Shown: positions 48,145 to 57,229 of the stretch, one piece after another | Layout of the letters: each line of letters begins with the position of its first letter | Position numbering within the stretch: position 1 is the stretch's first letter | NCBI RefSeq assembly: GCF_014836905.1 | Contig: NZ_JACSPZ010000001.1 | Span: 558,001-622,000, forward strand | Origin: Solibacillus faecavium | Lineage (GTDB): Bacteria > Bacillota > Bacilli > Bacillales_A > Planococcaceae | Direction of reading: 5' to 3' | Length of the DNA: 64,000 nucleotides | Notes under the pieces: generated by a model | Seen by the model: the letters and a program-made list of their open reading frames with translations, nothing else | Told to the model about the DNA's origin: nothing | Database searches by the model: none | Position numbers and translations under genes: made by a program

Positions 48145-50439
48145 TTATCCTTGCATGAACATAGATGATTGTTGGTTTGCTTTGTTAATGGCTGTCTCCA
48201 TCGCTGTGAATTGCTTCCAATAGCGGGCTTCGATATTTTTCAATTTATTTTGCCATGTATCAATTCGCTTCTCATTATCAATTAAGCTTTTACCAATTGC
48301 ATATTGCGCGTCCGTCATTGTGGATCGACCCGCTTTTTTCTCGATATTTACTTCTAATGACTTCATTGATTCTCGTAGTTTTTCAAAATACCCACGAGTA
48401 TCTGAACCGCCATAAGCAGGATCTGACTTTTGTCCACCACTATTTTTAAATAATCGCTCAACTGCATCTGGATCTTCTTCTATTGCTTTTCTTAACTTAG
48501 CTTCATCAATTTCAAGTGTTCCACCGTCATTATAGCTTTTAGAAGTAGTGATGCCAATATTAAATAATGTATTATATTTTGAGCCTTCTATGCCTGGATT
48601 CGACTGGTAAATAAGTGAACGCATATTTGATAAGCCATTGCGTACTACGGAATCATTGCGAAGTAAGCCACTTTTTGCTTTTTCTTCCCATAGCTTAATT
48701 TCATTTTCATCCATATCTTTCTTCTGCTCAGGTGTAAGTGGTGCATAGTCACGATATTTTGTTTCTTTTGTTTGGTCATTCAAACCTTTAATTAGACCGT
48801 TATATGTCGTTACAAATTCTTTAATTTTGTTCATCATTTCGTCTACGTTTGTAGTAGAAGTCATTGTTACTGCATCAGTAGATACTGTTGTGGATGGTGA
48901 AGCACCTGCTGTATCCACTGTACTTTGAGCTGTATTAAAAGCATTTACTGTATTTATTAAGTTAGTTGCATCTGCTTTAACAAGATTTAATGCTTCTGTT
49001 GCTTGATTTACTTGTTTAGAGTTTGTATCTACGTCGCGAAGTGATGTTAACTCAGCCTCTGAAAGATTAGTTAGTATAGTTTTTTCTTCCGTACTTAAGT
49101 CAGTATTATCATCTAGACTACTACCAGCTGTATAAGAATTTAATAAATCTTTTGCTTTTGTAGATAAAGAGTCATAAATACTGCCTGCAGTTTTATCAAA
49201 ATAAGATGCTTCTAATTCTGTTAAAGCCGTTTTATCTGTTTCATTTAAGGCTTGAAATTTATTTTGTTGCTCACTTGTTAAATTTAAAGAAGTTAAATCA
49301 TTTGTTGTCACATCTATATCTGCTAATTTTTTTCGTTGGTCAGCATTTAAACTATTAACAAAATCTTTTGCTTCAGCAGTCAAATTATTTAGTTCATCTT
49401 TATGAAATAAATAATCACGGGTTAATGCTAATCCTGCTTTATCTGTATTTAAAACTGCTTCTTTATCTAAAACGGCTTGATCTAATATTGGTTTAAGAGC
49501 TTCAATTTGAATAGAAAACTCATTCGCTGGATTTAGGCCAGCAGAATATTTTGTTGATAATAAACTTAAAAGCGATTCTAAATTTTTTGTAGTATGTGTT
49601 AAATTAGTATTGGAAGCATCCGTAAATTTGCTATGTGTTGCTGCCTCGTTAAAAGTACTGTTTAATGTTAAGTTATAACCATTAATAGAAAATGAATTAG
49701 TTGATCGTTCGGTTACAATTCCATTTACAGAAAAACGTGAATTAGAACCACCAGATGCTAAGGTTCCTGTTGATTGACCTTTTAAAGCATCGAAACCAAG
49801 TACTCCAAACACACTTGCACCTGCCGTTACTTCTACTTCCCCTTCACCAGCAGTTTTATTTTCGCCTGTATTTTTAGCAGTAATTGATAATTTCCCATTT
49901 TCAAAGACTGCACTTACACCTGCGTTGCTTGAGTTAATTTTACTTATTAATTGGCTAACAGTAGTATTACTGTCAAATTTAATTTCTGTTGCTTCTGAAG
50001 CCATTTGACCATTACTTTGGATAGCTTTTAAAGAAATTGATGTCACAGAAGAATCCCAGTCTTCAATATCCGTTAATTTAGTCGAATCTGTTGCATTTAT
50101 TTGACGATCACTTACACCACGTGCAGCTTTTGCTAATTGTGATACACCGTCAATTGAAATAGTTCCTGTTGCTGTGCCTGTAGCAGTTGCCGATACTAAT
50201 GAAGAATTCGAACTAGACGCAGTTTTAGAATTCAACGTTTTCAACACTAAATTATCTGCAATATATGTATCGAACGTTTTTAACTTTGTATTTACCCCTC
50301 GATACGCATCACGTTGCCATTCGTAAGTTTGTTTCTTTTGTGTTAATTTATTTAATGGCGCTCGTTCTGCATTCATTAACTTTTCTACTAAAGCATCGAT
50401 ATCCATACCTGATGCTAATCCACCAATTCGCATTACCAT
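48145..50439 (-). CDS. fliD: Flagellar hook-associated protein 2 (cap), enlarged
   Basis: FliD caps the filament and helps flagellin polymerise. The N-terminal domain (MRIGGLASGMDIDALVEKLM, residues 3-22, through about 110) and the C-terminal domain (about 525-760, TSTTNVDEMMNKIKEFVTTYNGLI) are conserved. At 764 residues it is far longer than the ~500 of B. subtilis. A Thr/Ser/Leu/Asp-rich insertion at about 264-524 carries repeated motifs such as LNADQRKKLADID, LTSEQQNKFQALNE and LSTEEKTILTNLSEAEL. It probably adds exposed domains on the filament tip. AGGAGG precedes the ATG. Confidence 0.95.
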   Translation of the reverse strand: MVMRIGGLASGMDIDALVEKLMNAERAPLNKLTQKKQTYEWQRDAYRGVNTKLKTFDTYIADNLVLKTLNSKTASSSNSSLVSATATGTATGTISIDGVSQLAKAARGVSDRQINATDSTKLTDIEDWDSSVTSISLKAIQSNGQMASEATEIKFDSNTTVSQLISKINSSNAGVSAVFENGKLSITAKNTGENKTAGEGEVEVTAGASVFGVLGFDALKGQSTGTLASGGSNSRFSVNGIVTERSTNSFSINGYNLTLNSTFNEAATHSKFTDASNTNLTHTTKNLESLLSLLSTKYSAGLNPANEFSIQIEALKPILDQAVLDKEAVLNTDKAGLALTRDYLFHKDELNNLTAEAKDFVNSLNADQRKKLADIDVTTNDLTSLNLTSEQQNKFQALNETDKTALTELEASYFDKTAGSIYDSLSTKAKDLLNSYTAGSSLDDNTDLSTEEKTILTNLSEAELTSLRDVDTNSKQVNQATEALNLVKADATNLINTVNAFNTAQSTVDTAGASPSTTVSTDAVTMTSTTNVDEMMNKIKEFVTTYNGLIKGLNDQTKETKYRDYAPLTPEQKKDMDENEIKLWEEKAKSGLLRNDSVVRNGLSNMRSLIYQSNPGIEGSKYNTLFNIGITTSKSYNDGGTLEIDEAKLRKAIEEDPDAVERLFKNSGGQKSDPAYGGSDTRGYFEKLRESMKSLEVNIEKKAGRSTMTDAQYAIGKSLIDNEKRIDTWQNKLKNIEARYWKQFTAMETAINKANQQSSMFMQG

Positions 50440-50470
50440 ATATATTTCCTCCTCTAGCTAGTTAATCTAC

Positions 50471-50860
50471 TTAAATTTTTTCGTCTACAATCATGCCAAG
50501 CATTTTTTGCATTTCATAGAAGGCGTCCAATAATTTTTTTGGGGGAATCTCTTTTACTACTTCTTCCGTATCTCGATTCACTACTGTTACATAGTAACGT
50601 TCTAGTCCTTCATGAAACATGAATTTAGATGTACTGTTATTCACCTCAAGCATATCGTTAATTGTATTAACCGCCTCTTGGACCTTTGCCTTTGTATCAT
50701 TTCCATTTTTTTTCTGCAACAACGGCTCGATTGATAAAATTTCTTTCTTATCAGTATTTTCGAATCCATGCTTTTCTACTGTGCCTCTTGCTGAATTATT
50801 CATAACAGGTACTTTGCTTGTTTCAGTTATTTGTATACTTGCATCTTCTGAAATACGCAT
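50471..50860 (-). CDS. flaG: FlaG family protein
   Basis: A 129-residue FlaG/YvyC-family protein, first gene of the cap operon. The family core is at the C-terminus: FMFHEGLERYYVTVVNRDTEEVVKEIPPKKLLDAFYEMQKML. The N-terminal half is charged and variable. FlaG proteins influence filament length. The ATG at 50860 has GGAGG nine bases upstream; ATGs further upstream abut or precede that site. A sigma-D promoter lies 44-70 bases upstream. Confidence 0.88.
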   Translation of the reverse strand: MRISEDASIQITETSKVPVMNNSARGTVEKHGFENTDKKEILSIEPLLQKKNGNDTKAKVQEAVNTINDMLEVNNSTSKFMFHEGLERYYVTVVNRDTEEVVKEIPPKKLLDAFYEMQKMLGMIVDEKI

Positions 50861-50903
50861 GCTTTCCATCCTCCTTGAATTCAATACAAGCGTTATTATT
50901 TAT

Positions 50904-50930
50904 AATATCGGATAAAAAAAAAGGAACTTC
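50904..50930 (-). promoter_or_regulatory. Sigma-D (flagellar) promoter of flaG-fliD-fliT-fliS
   Basis: On the minus strand TGAA (50930-50927), exactly 15 bases, then TCCGATAT (50911-50904). The consensus is TAAA-N15-GCCGATAT. The spacer contains the T run of the preceding terminator. Confidence 0.8.
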
Positions 50931-50963
50931 AGTTTTCTTCCATCAAATGAATGGAAAAACTGA
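50912..50963 (-). terminator. Intrinsic terminator of the lic operon
   Basis: TTCAGTTTT..CCAT pairs with ATGG..AAAACTGAA on the minus strand, followed after GTTCC by nine T. It stops transcription from licC before flaG. Confidence 0.85.
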
Positions 50964-51115
50964 AATTCATTAATTTAACTTCTTATTAAAAAGAATATAC
51001 TGAGCCATTGTTATATAACTTGTTTCCTCCAAAGCTCTTTTACATTTAATTAAATTGAGTAATTCTAGCATTCATTACATATAATTATATAAATTGAAAT
51101 TTTTACGAACAAATC

Positions 51116-51841
51116 TTAGTTACTTTGCTCTTTACAAGTTACTGCAACACCATCATTTTTCAAAAATTTCACAATTTCAAAATACTCTTCTTGAGTATCC
51201 ATTTCAAATATCCAATAATTAGGTACCTTAACTGCTGTTATATTAAGCGAACTTATATTTTCTCTTACTATATCGTCCCAATATAATTTACTATTTAATA
51301 AATACTGCTCATTCATATATTTTTTATAAATATTTTTTATCACATTACATTCATTATTATGCCAATAAGATATTCCAGACAAGGATGGTAAAGTATCATC
51401 GGTTATCAGAATATCTACTATTTTGTTATCTTTTAGAGTTGGGCACCATTCTATTGTTGTTAAATTTCGTAAAACAGTATAGTATGTACTCATTTGGGGA
51501 TTATCTTTAAAAATATTCTCAGTAAGTACTGTATCAGCATCAATAACCCATGAATTTGAAAAATAAGGCAACACTAATGAAAAAGTGTATATACTATTAT
51601 AATTGGCATAATTAAAATTATGAATCAGTTTTACTTGCTTATAACTTTTGCTCAAATAAAGAAATTTCTCAGACATATGGCCTGTCACTATATAAATAGA
51701 TGTAATATCGGCCTCTATTAAGTAACAAATTGTTCTTTCAATATTAGGAATATCTTGAATTGGAAATAATGATTTATGGTTTTCTTTGGTCCATTCCTTA
51801 AAGCGTGTTCCAAGTCCTGCTGCTAAAATTATTGCATTCAT
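51116..51841 (-). CDS. licC: CTP:phosphocholine cytidylyltransferase, LicC-like
   Basis: Predicted to form CDP-choline from CTP and phosphocholine. The 241-residue protein resembles pneumococcal LicC throughout: the nucleotide loop MNAIILAAGLGTRF, NYANYNSIYTFSLV (matching KYADYNNFYSLYLV), SWVIDADTVL (matching SYVIDADNYL), STYYTVLRN...EWCPTL, SGISYWHN, KLYWDDIVRENI and IFEMDTQEEY. Identification as LicC rather than a generic sugar nucleotidyltransferase rests on these and on the licA and licB neighbours. It follows licB directly and ends the operon. Confidence 0.88.
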   Translation of the reverse strand: MNAIILAAGLGTRFKEWTKENHKSLFPIQDIPNIERTICYLIEADITSIYIVTGHMSEKFLYLSKSYKQVKLIHNFNYANYNSIYTFSLVLPYFSNSWVIDADTVLTENIFKDNPQMSTYYTVLRNLTTIEWCPTLKDNKIVDILITDDTLPSLSGISYWHNNECNVIKNIYKKYMNEQYLLNSKLYWDDIVRENISSLNITAVKVPNYWIFEMDTQEEYFEIVKFLKNDGVAVTCKEQSN

Positions 51842-51843
51842 TC

Positions 51844-52806
51844 CTATTTATCCTTTCTTACTAAATTGAGTATAGTTAAAAATTCCCTTGGTTTATTAGT
51901 TGTTAATAGTGACCCTAATATGATAGCAATAGCTAAACCCAGTTCTTTAAATGAAACACTGAACCCTAGACATAAGCTAATTAGTATTGCCCATGCAGAG
52001 TAACTAATATTTAATCCCATTGCTCTAATTGGTCCTACTCTTTGGATTGAAGTATAATAAAAAAGATAGGACATTGTACCAGCAACGGCTGTTATAACAA
52101 TAAAAAGCAGTAAGGAATATTGCTCGAAAATAACAATCACTAGATCATAACCATTAATTATTGGGATAATAATAAAAGCAAATACTACAGCTGAAGTAGT
52201 TTGTCTTAAATATAAAGCAATTGCAGGAGCGATATTATTACTCATTCCATATGCACTTATTACAGACTCAGTTCCCCAACCAATTGCACACAAAATCGCA
52301 AAGAAAAAACCAAGTATAAGATTATTAGTAGGTTCTGAAGATGTAATCCCTAATAGCATTGTTGCAAAAATTGCCAAGCTAAAGCCTAGCCCCATTTTAA
52401 TTGTTAACTTTTCCTTTAATATTATTACACTTAAAATCGCTCCAATAGCAGGATAAGTAGCAGAAATAATTGCAGTATAAGAAGGACCAATATAATAAAT
52501 TGCCATCATGTAACCTGTCATACCCAAGGGACCACCAAATATACCTGCAATAAAAATATAGAAACTAGATTTATTATGTAAAGTACTTCTTAAAAGTTTT
52601 AATTTCCCACTTAGTATGAGATGGATACCTATCCATACACTCGAAAAGGCATCATGTAAAAATGTTACGACTAGGGGTGCCAAAAATAATGAAGTAGATA
52701 AAATTGGTTGCCTTAATATTAATCCAATTAGTACTGTATCAACTCCCCATAAAATGCCTCCAAATAAGCCCATCCATAGTCCAGCAATATAATACTTCTT
52801 AAACAT
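51844..52806 (-). CDS. licB: DMT-family permease, LicB-like choline transporter
   Basis: A 320-residue protein with ten predicted transmembrane helices in the EamA/DMT pattern (two five-helix halves, for example GLFGGILWGVDTVLIGLIL and GFFFAILCAIGWGTESVISAYG). The link to LicB, the choline permease of the lic1 locus, comes from family, length and position between licA and licC. The ATG at 52806 lies inside the licA end (8-base overlap) with GGAG ten bases upstream. Choline as substrate is inferred. Confidence 0.82.
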   Translation of the reverse strand: MFKKYYIAGLWMGLFGGILWGVDTVLIGLILRQPILSTSLFLAPLVVTFLHDAFSSVWIGIHLILSGKLKLLRSTLHNKSSFYIFIAGIFGGPLGMTGYMMAIYYIGPSYTAIISATYPAIGAILSVIILKEKLTIKMGLGFSLAIFATMLLGITSSEPTNNLILGFFFAILCAIGWGTESVISAYGMSNNIAPAIALYLRQTTSAVVFAFIIIPIINGYDLVIVIFEQYSLLLFIVITAVAGTMSYLFYYTSIQRVGPIRAMGLNISYSAWAILISLCLGFSVSFKELGLAIAIILGSLLTTNKPREFLTILNLVRKDK

Positions 52807-53752
52807 ATTCAATTAGCTCCTCTAGTGTCCCGACCCCTCTTTTATACCTTTTATTACCATAATTTATGAATTCCCCAGAACCTGCCTCTTCTTTTACTAA
52901 AGCCCAAATAGACCAGAGAATATCTTGAAAAGCTTGGAAAATTTTTATTTTAACCCAGTCTTTTTCATTAGGTACACGATTTAAATATGCAGATAAGAAA
53001 ATCATCCCCTCTTTCTTATTAGCTTCACATTCTAGTAAATACGAAGCTAAGTCCCAGTAATAATCGTTAAATCCAGAGTATTCCCAATCAATTAAAAATA
53101 GTTTGTTCTTTTCATTTAACAAAAGATTTTCTGGAACCAGATCATTATGGCAGGGAGCTTCACAATATTCAAAATCTGATAATAACCATTTATGAATATA
53201 TTGTATATTATCATATGTTCTTTGATAATTTTCATAAGAAACAGGATTCTTAAGTGATTTTGTATATTGTATCAATATTTCTTTAAAGTCAAATTTGTTA
53301 ATAAATTTTACATTTGACTGATGTAATCTCCGTAATAAATTTGCTGATTTTTCCAAATTATTAGGTAGTCTCGCCCTATACTTTGAAAGTACCTCACTAT
53401 TCGGAATATATTCTGTTATTTTAAAACCGTTTAAACTGTCACAATATATGATAGGAGCATCAATACCTAATCTTTGAATTTCTTTAATATTATAGAGCTC
53501 ATTTTGCCTGTTAATTATAGTAGATGTCCCCGAACCAGGGATTCTAACAAAATATGTATTTGTTAAAGTAGTTACCTTAAAATTATCATTTGTCATTCCA
53601 CCTACTAATGAAAGATGGTGAATTGGTTCTGAAATAATTGAAGCAAATCGCATTTTTACAAAATGAATGTTTTCATATATTTTTTTTCGAGGTAACTTCT
53701 TTTCTTGAGCTTGGTTCATTTTATATTTAAAGTTAATACTTGATTTTTTCAA
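52799..53752 (-). CDS. licA: Choline kinase, LicA-like
   Basis: A 317-residue phosphotransferase of the choline/aminoglycoside kinase family. The catalytic Brenner motif is CHNDLVPENLLL (His202, Asp204, Asn209) and the metal motif is LIDWEYSGFNDYYWDLA (Asp222). The N-terminal LVGGMTNDNFKV is the family's nucleotide loop. It should phosphorylate choline after LicB uptake. The start is TTG with GAGG eight bases upstream. Unlike H. influenzae licA it shows no CAAT repeat tract for phase variation. Confidence 0.87.
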   Translation of the reverse strand: MKKSSINFKYKMNQAQEKKLPRKKIYENIHFVKMRFASIISEPIHHLSLVGGMTNDNFKVTTLTNTYFVRIPGSGTSTIINRQNELYNIKEIQRLGIDAPIIYCDSLNGFKITEYIPNSEVLSKYRARLPNNLEKSANLLRRLHQSNVKFINKFDFKEILIQYTKSLKNPVSYENYQRTYDNIQYIHKWLLSDFEYCEAPCHNDLVPENLLLNEKNKLFLIDWEYSGFNDYYWDLASYLLECEANKKEGMIFLSAYLNRVPNEKDWVKIKIFQAFQDILWSIWALVKEEAGSGEFINYGNKRYKRGVGTLEELIEYV

Positions 53753-53824
53753 AATAAAGACCTCTTCATCCGACTTGTTAAATTACTAATAGAAGTTTCC
53801 CTTTTGGCATCCATTAATAATATT

Positions 53825-53953
53825 TTAGCAAAGTTTAATTTTTCTAGTGATTAGTAAAATTAATTTGTCCCCCAAATAAATTTCAAGTAAACAAGCAGGC
53901 GGATTAATAATTGTTAGTTTTCTATCGGGCAATGATACCTCCGTTATAATCAC
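53825..53953 (-). CDS. Small ORF of 42 codons upstream of licA
   Basis: GTG start with a perfect AAAGGAGG seven bases upstream. The product begins MIITEVSLPDRKLTIINPP, continues with a hydrophobic stretch (LLEIYLGDKLILLI) and ends in a basic tail (RKIKLC). I do not recognise it. It lies 72 bases upstream of licA on the same strand and could be a leader or a microprotein of the lic operon. The ribosome site is the main evidence. Confidence 0.45.
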   Translation of the reverse strand: MIITEVSLPDRKLTIINPPACLLEIYLGDKLILLITRKIKLC

Positions 53954-54179
53954 TAGGATTCCTCCTTTAACTTAAAACTATTCTTGGATGTCAAATCTAA
54001 TCCTCATTTTTTTTAAAACTCCTATTCAATTCTTCTTTTCCAAAGAACCAGCTTCTTTCAGCTGGCTCAGCTAAAAAATACTACTATTTACTCTATCAAA
54101 ATCTTCCTTATCTCCTACTTTTAGTTTTTCTTCATCCCTTATTAAAACACAAATAAGAGGAATACAGAGTAAGATTAAT
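53954..54179. other. Intergenic stretch between the AlkP-like gene and the lic genes
   Basis: It holds a hairpin (54045-54068). On the minus strand it also has ATG plus eight codons (MRIRFDIQE) after AGGAG, and a frame ending ...KVGDKEDFDRVNSSIF just before the hairpin. The last two may be remnants; I do not call them genes. Confidence 0.4.
54045..54068 (-). terminator. Possible terminator of the AlkP-like gene
   Basis: GAGCCAGCT pairs with AGCTGGTTC (one G-U) around six bases, followed by TTT on the minus strand. The T run is short, so efficiency is uncertain. Confidence 0.5.
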
Positions 54180-56177
54180 CTATTTTTGTAAATGCAGCCT
54201 ATTATTCTCAATCCAACTCATTACAGTTTCCATGGAATCATTTTTTAATTCATCTGAAATTTCTTTTTTGCTATTTATATCAAAAGAATAATTTTCAAAT
54301 TCAACCATGCCAACTGAATCTACCAATTCTTTAGTTTTAAAATGAATTGTTCCCCATTCAAAATTAAAAGCAATTTGATACACTTGATTAGGGTGAATTG
54401 TTTCAGCTATAGCAAATTCCCTATGTTCACCTCCAAAATCTTTTAATATACCTCCATCTAAATTCAATTGTTCATTTTGAATATTTAACAGCTTTAAAAC
54501 TGTAGGATAAATATCTAAATTACTCATTAAAGTTTCGCTTATTTTATTTTCAATACCAGCTCCCATTAAGAAAAATGGTACCTTTGTACGGTAATCATTT
54601 AAAAAATGCTTTTCATTATTAGATAAGTATTTTTGACCATGATCGGAGTGAACGATAATTAACATTTCATCTTCTGAATATTTTTTCTTTAAATAATCAA
54701 ATAATACACCCAAATGTAAGTCAATTCGATTTAATTCTTTAGAATATCGATTAACCTTTGCCTCACTATAATCTGTTTGAACAGAAGTGGCTCCCATATT
54801 AGAAGAGATTCTCTCTTGGAAACCTAATTTCATTTGGCTTAATGGTGAAAAATAAATTTCATCAGCAACATCATGCAAGTCAGGTATCGTAATCCAAATA
54901 TAATTGTTTTTATCTTCAAAAGCTTCTAGATGGTCAATTACCTCTTCTATGATTTCACTTACACCAAAACCCCCTACTGAATTTTTAAAAACAACACGGT
55001 CATAGCTTTTTCCATAGCCTTGAATGGGTGTTCCTCTCCAATCTCCGCCAATAGATGTTGTAAAATAGCCATTTTCTCTAATTGTCTCTATTAATGATTT
55101 TCGTTTAATTGAAAAATCATGATTAAATGTTGGGTGATACTGTCCGTGTTTAGTAAAGTCTGTTGCTGTTACTGTTGCGGCGTTACTAGGAAAAGTCCAA
55201 TCTGCTGCTGCATAACAATTTTTATTCTCATAAATATTAACAAATGATTTTTTTATATTAGGAATAAGTAACGATGGATTATTTTCTTCCAAAAATGTTC
55301 CAGATAAGCCGTCAATAAATATATGCATTACTAACTTTTGAGGTTTTAACTCATCTTCGCACTTTATTGGCTTCCCAACAAATATAGGCTTATCTGATGT
55401 AATAGTTAATTTACCTTTATCAAAATTCAAATAATTGTATTGTGTTAAATTTAATTTTGCATCTTTGTATTCTTCACCGTTCCATTTAAATGTTACTTTC
55501 GTGTCGTTTGACATTAATGATACTGGAATCATTGTTTTTTGATTAAATTCAAAATTAAAATCTAACCCTTCTCTCCCCATAAATCTTTCCGATTTCACAT
55601 AATATCTAATTAGACTATTAATATCGTTAATTAATAATGTTTTATACAAATTAGTTAAATTTTCATACTTTGTTCCTTTATCTAATACTTTTCTAATTAA
55701 ACTATCCCCGTACCTATCAATTGGATACATTCTTCCATCCGTTTGATTTATTACTTTTTTTAACTGCTCAACTAACATCTCTAATTCACTAATTGGAATT
55801 AGATTGTTAGAATTTATTTCGGATAGTATTTCTTGTAAAATACCGTCTAATTCTTTATGTCCTTCATCAGTAGCATATATATAGCATTGACCTAAATGCT
55901 CAAATACTTTACCAAAATCATTTAATTTAAAATAATTAAAAACTGCATTAAAATGAAGGCCATAAGAATATGAAAATTTTAATAATCCCTCATGAATAAT
56001 TTTCCTTGCTTCTTTATTTCGCTCTGCATTAAATAAATATGTACTTTTAGCAATATAATATGTTTCTGTTTTCGCTATACTCCCCAATTTATTAATAACC
56101 CCCAATACATCTTCACAATGATTGAAATCTTGAAGTTTTGTATGAAGCATCTTAATTTGAATAATCTTATGTTTCAT
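54180..56177 (-). CDS. Soluble TPR-like and alkaline-phosphatase-superfamily (sulfatase-like) protein
   Basis: A 665-residue protein with two parts. Residues about 1-190 are helical and TPR-like (NAERNKEARKIIHEGLLKF, YGLHFNAVFNYFKLNDFGK). Residues about 280-620 form an AlkP-superfamily domain: HIFIDGLSG (Asp289), the nucleophile region DWTFPSNAATVTATDFTKHG (Thr/Ser near 328-334), IPDLHDVADE (Asp433, His435), IIVHSDHGQK (Asp512, His513) and NDYRTKVPFFLMGAG. No signal peptide or membrane helix is visible, unusual for phosphoglycerol or phosphoethanolamine transferases of this superfamily. It lies between the legionaminic acid and lic genes. A phosphocholine transferase or phosphodiesterase role is a hypothesis. 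GAGGGG precedes the ATG. Confidence 0.75.
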   Translation of the reverse strand: MKHKIIQIKMLHTKLQDFNHCEDVLGVINKLGSIAKTETYYIAKSTYLFNAERNKEARKIIHEGLLKFSYSYGLHFNAVFNYFKLNDFGKVFEHLGQCYIYATDEGHKELDGILQEILSEINSNNLIPISELEMLVEQLKKVINQTDGRMYPIDRYGDSLIRKVLDKGTKYENLTNLYKTLLINDINSLIRYYVKSERFMGREGLDFNFEFNQKTMIPVSLMSNDTKVTFKWNGEEYKDAKLNLTQYNYLNFDKGKLTITSDKPIFVGKPIKCEDELKPQKLVMHIFIDGLSGTFLEENNPSLLIPNIKKSFVNIYENKNCYAAADWTFPSNAATVTATDFTKHGQYHPTFNHDFSIKRKSLIETIRENGYFTTSIGGDWRGTPIQGYGKSYDRVVFKNSVGGFGVSEIIEEVIDHLEAFEDKNNYIWITIPDLHDVADEIYFSPLSQMKLGFQERISSNMGATSVQTDYSEAKVNRYSKELNRIDLHLGVLFDYLKKKYSEDEMLIIVHSDHGQKYLSNNEKHFLNDYRTKVPFFLMGAGIENKISETLMSNLDIYPTVLKLLNIQNEQLNLDGGILKDFGGEHREFAIAETIHPNQVYQIAFNFEWGTIHFKTKELVDSVGMVEFENYSFDINSKKEISDELKNDSMETVMSWIENNRLHLQK

Positions 56178-56548
56178 TTATTTCCCCTCATTTATAATGT
56201 AATTCAAATAATAACTCGAATACTAAAGAATTCAAGTTATAACAGGCACATAATTCTTAAACTATGAAATAAATATAAATTCACTTTCCACCACCTGTAA
56301 GCTGATTCATATATTACAACATGATAAATTCCATTATCCAAATAGACGATTTCTTAATATCAAAATTAGTTTTCAGAAAAATAGGGTGGTCTGCCAATTA
56401 GATAAATGATTAATAACTTAAAAAGATAGATAATGTCTATATAGTCCTACGCCATAATTAAAGCGGGTTAAATAATCTAATCCGCTTTTTTTAACTACAA
56501 CAGATAGTTCATAGTATTATTTATAACTCCTAAATTATTGTCATTAAA
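56178..56548. other. Intergenic stretch between legF and the AlkP-like gene
   Basis: AT-rich, with a terminator-like hairpin near the legF end (56460-56488) and a TATAAA about 15-20 bases before the AlkP-like ATG. I see no gene in it. Confidence 0.55.
56460..56488. terminator. Terminator-like hairpin downstream of legF
   Basis: AAAGCGGGTTA and TAATCCGCTTT pair over 11 bp (one G-U) with a 7-base loop. The T run is longer on the plus strand, so it may act in both directions. Confidence 0.7.
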
Positions 56549-57229
56549 TTACTTGTTTTTGTTAATTAATACTTCACAATATAAAAAATCTTCCTCAGAA
56601 TCAATATCCATCGAGTTATTAGAATTCATCAAAAACCCAACTGTATTTAAAGTTAAAAAGGATTTTTCTTTAATAAGCTTATCAACCTTTGCCATATATA
56701 TTGCTCCATTTAGGATATAACTTTCCGGTAAATCTTGTCGTCTAGTTGCTACCTTCTCTTGTGATAGCAAAGAGACTAGTTTTCCACCTTCTATTGTATA
56801 CATCCAATAAGGTGTTTGTTCTGATACTGAAACAGAAACACAGAAATCTTCATCATTAGTTAATAAATTTTCTATACACCCATCAATATCATATGCTGTT
56901 CTGAATGGTGAAGTTGGCTGTAACATCACAACATAATCATATCCAGGACACTGTTCTATTGCATGAAGTACCGGGTCGATACCTGGTGTTTCATCTGTCG
57001 CTAATTCGATTGGACGTTTAAAAGGCACTTCACATCCATATTGTTTTGCAACCTGAATAATTTCATCATCCTCCGAAGATAAAATCAGTCGATCAATATA
57101 TTTTGATTTTTTTGCTTCCTCAATTGTCCATGCAATTAATGGTTTTCCTGCTAAATCTCTAATGTTCTTTCGCGGAACACCTTTTGAACCACCACGGGCT
57201 GGAATAACTGCCAAAATTTTAGGATTCAT
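56549..57229 (-). CDS. legF: CMP-legionaminic acid synthetase (NeuA family)
   Basis: Activates the nonulosonic acid with CTP. The 226-residue protein begins MNPKILAVIPARGGSKGVPRKNIR, the CTP-binding signature of CMP-sialate synthetases. It continues with VVMLQPTSPFR and the metal-binding MDIDSEEDF at the end. NeuA proteins for sialic and legionaminic acid look alike; the legionaminic assignment comes from ptmE, legB, legC and legH next to it. The ATG at 57229 has AAGGAG upstream and overlaps the ptmE end by 11 bases. Confidence 0.88.
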   Translation of the reverse strand: MNPKILAVIPARGGSKGVPRKNIRDLAGKPLIAWTIEEAKKSKYIDRLILSSEDDEIIQVAKQYGCEVPFKRPIELATDETPGIDPVLHAIEQCPGYDYVVMLQPTSPFRTAYDIDGCIENLLTNDEDFCVSVSVSEQTPYWMYTIEGGKLVSLLSQEKVATRRQDLPESYILNGAIYMAKVDKLIKEKSFLTLNTVGFLMNSNNSMDIDSEEDFLYCEVLINKNK

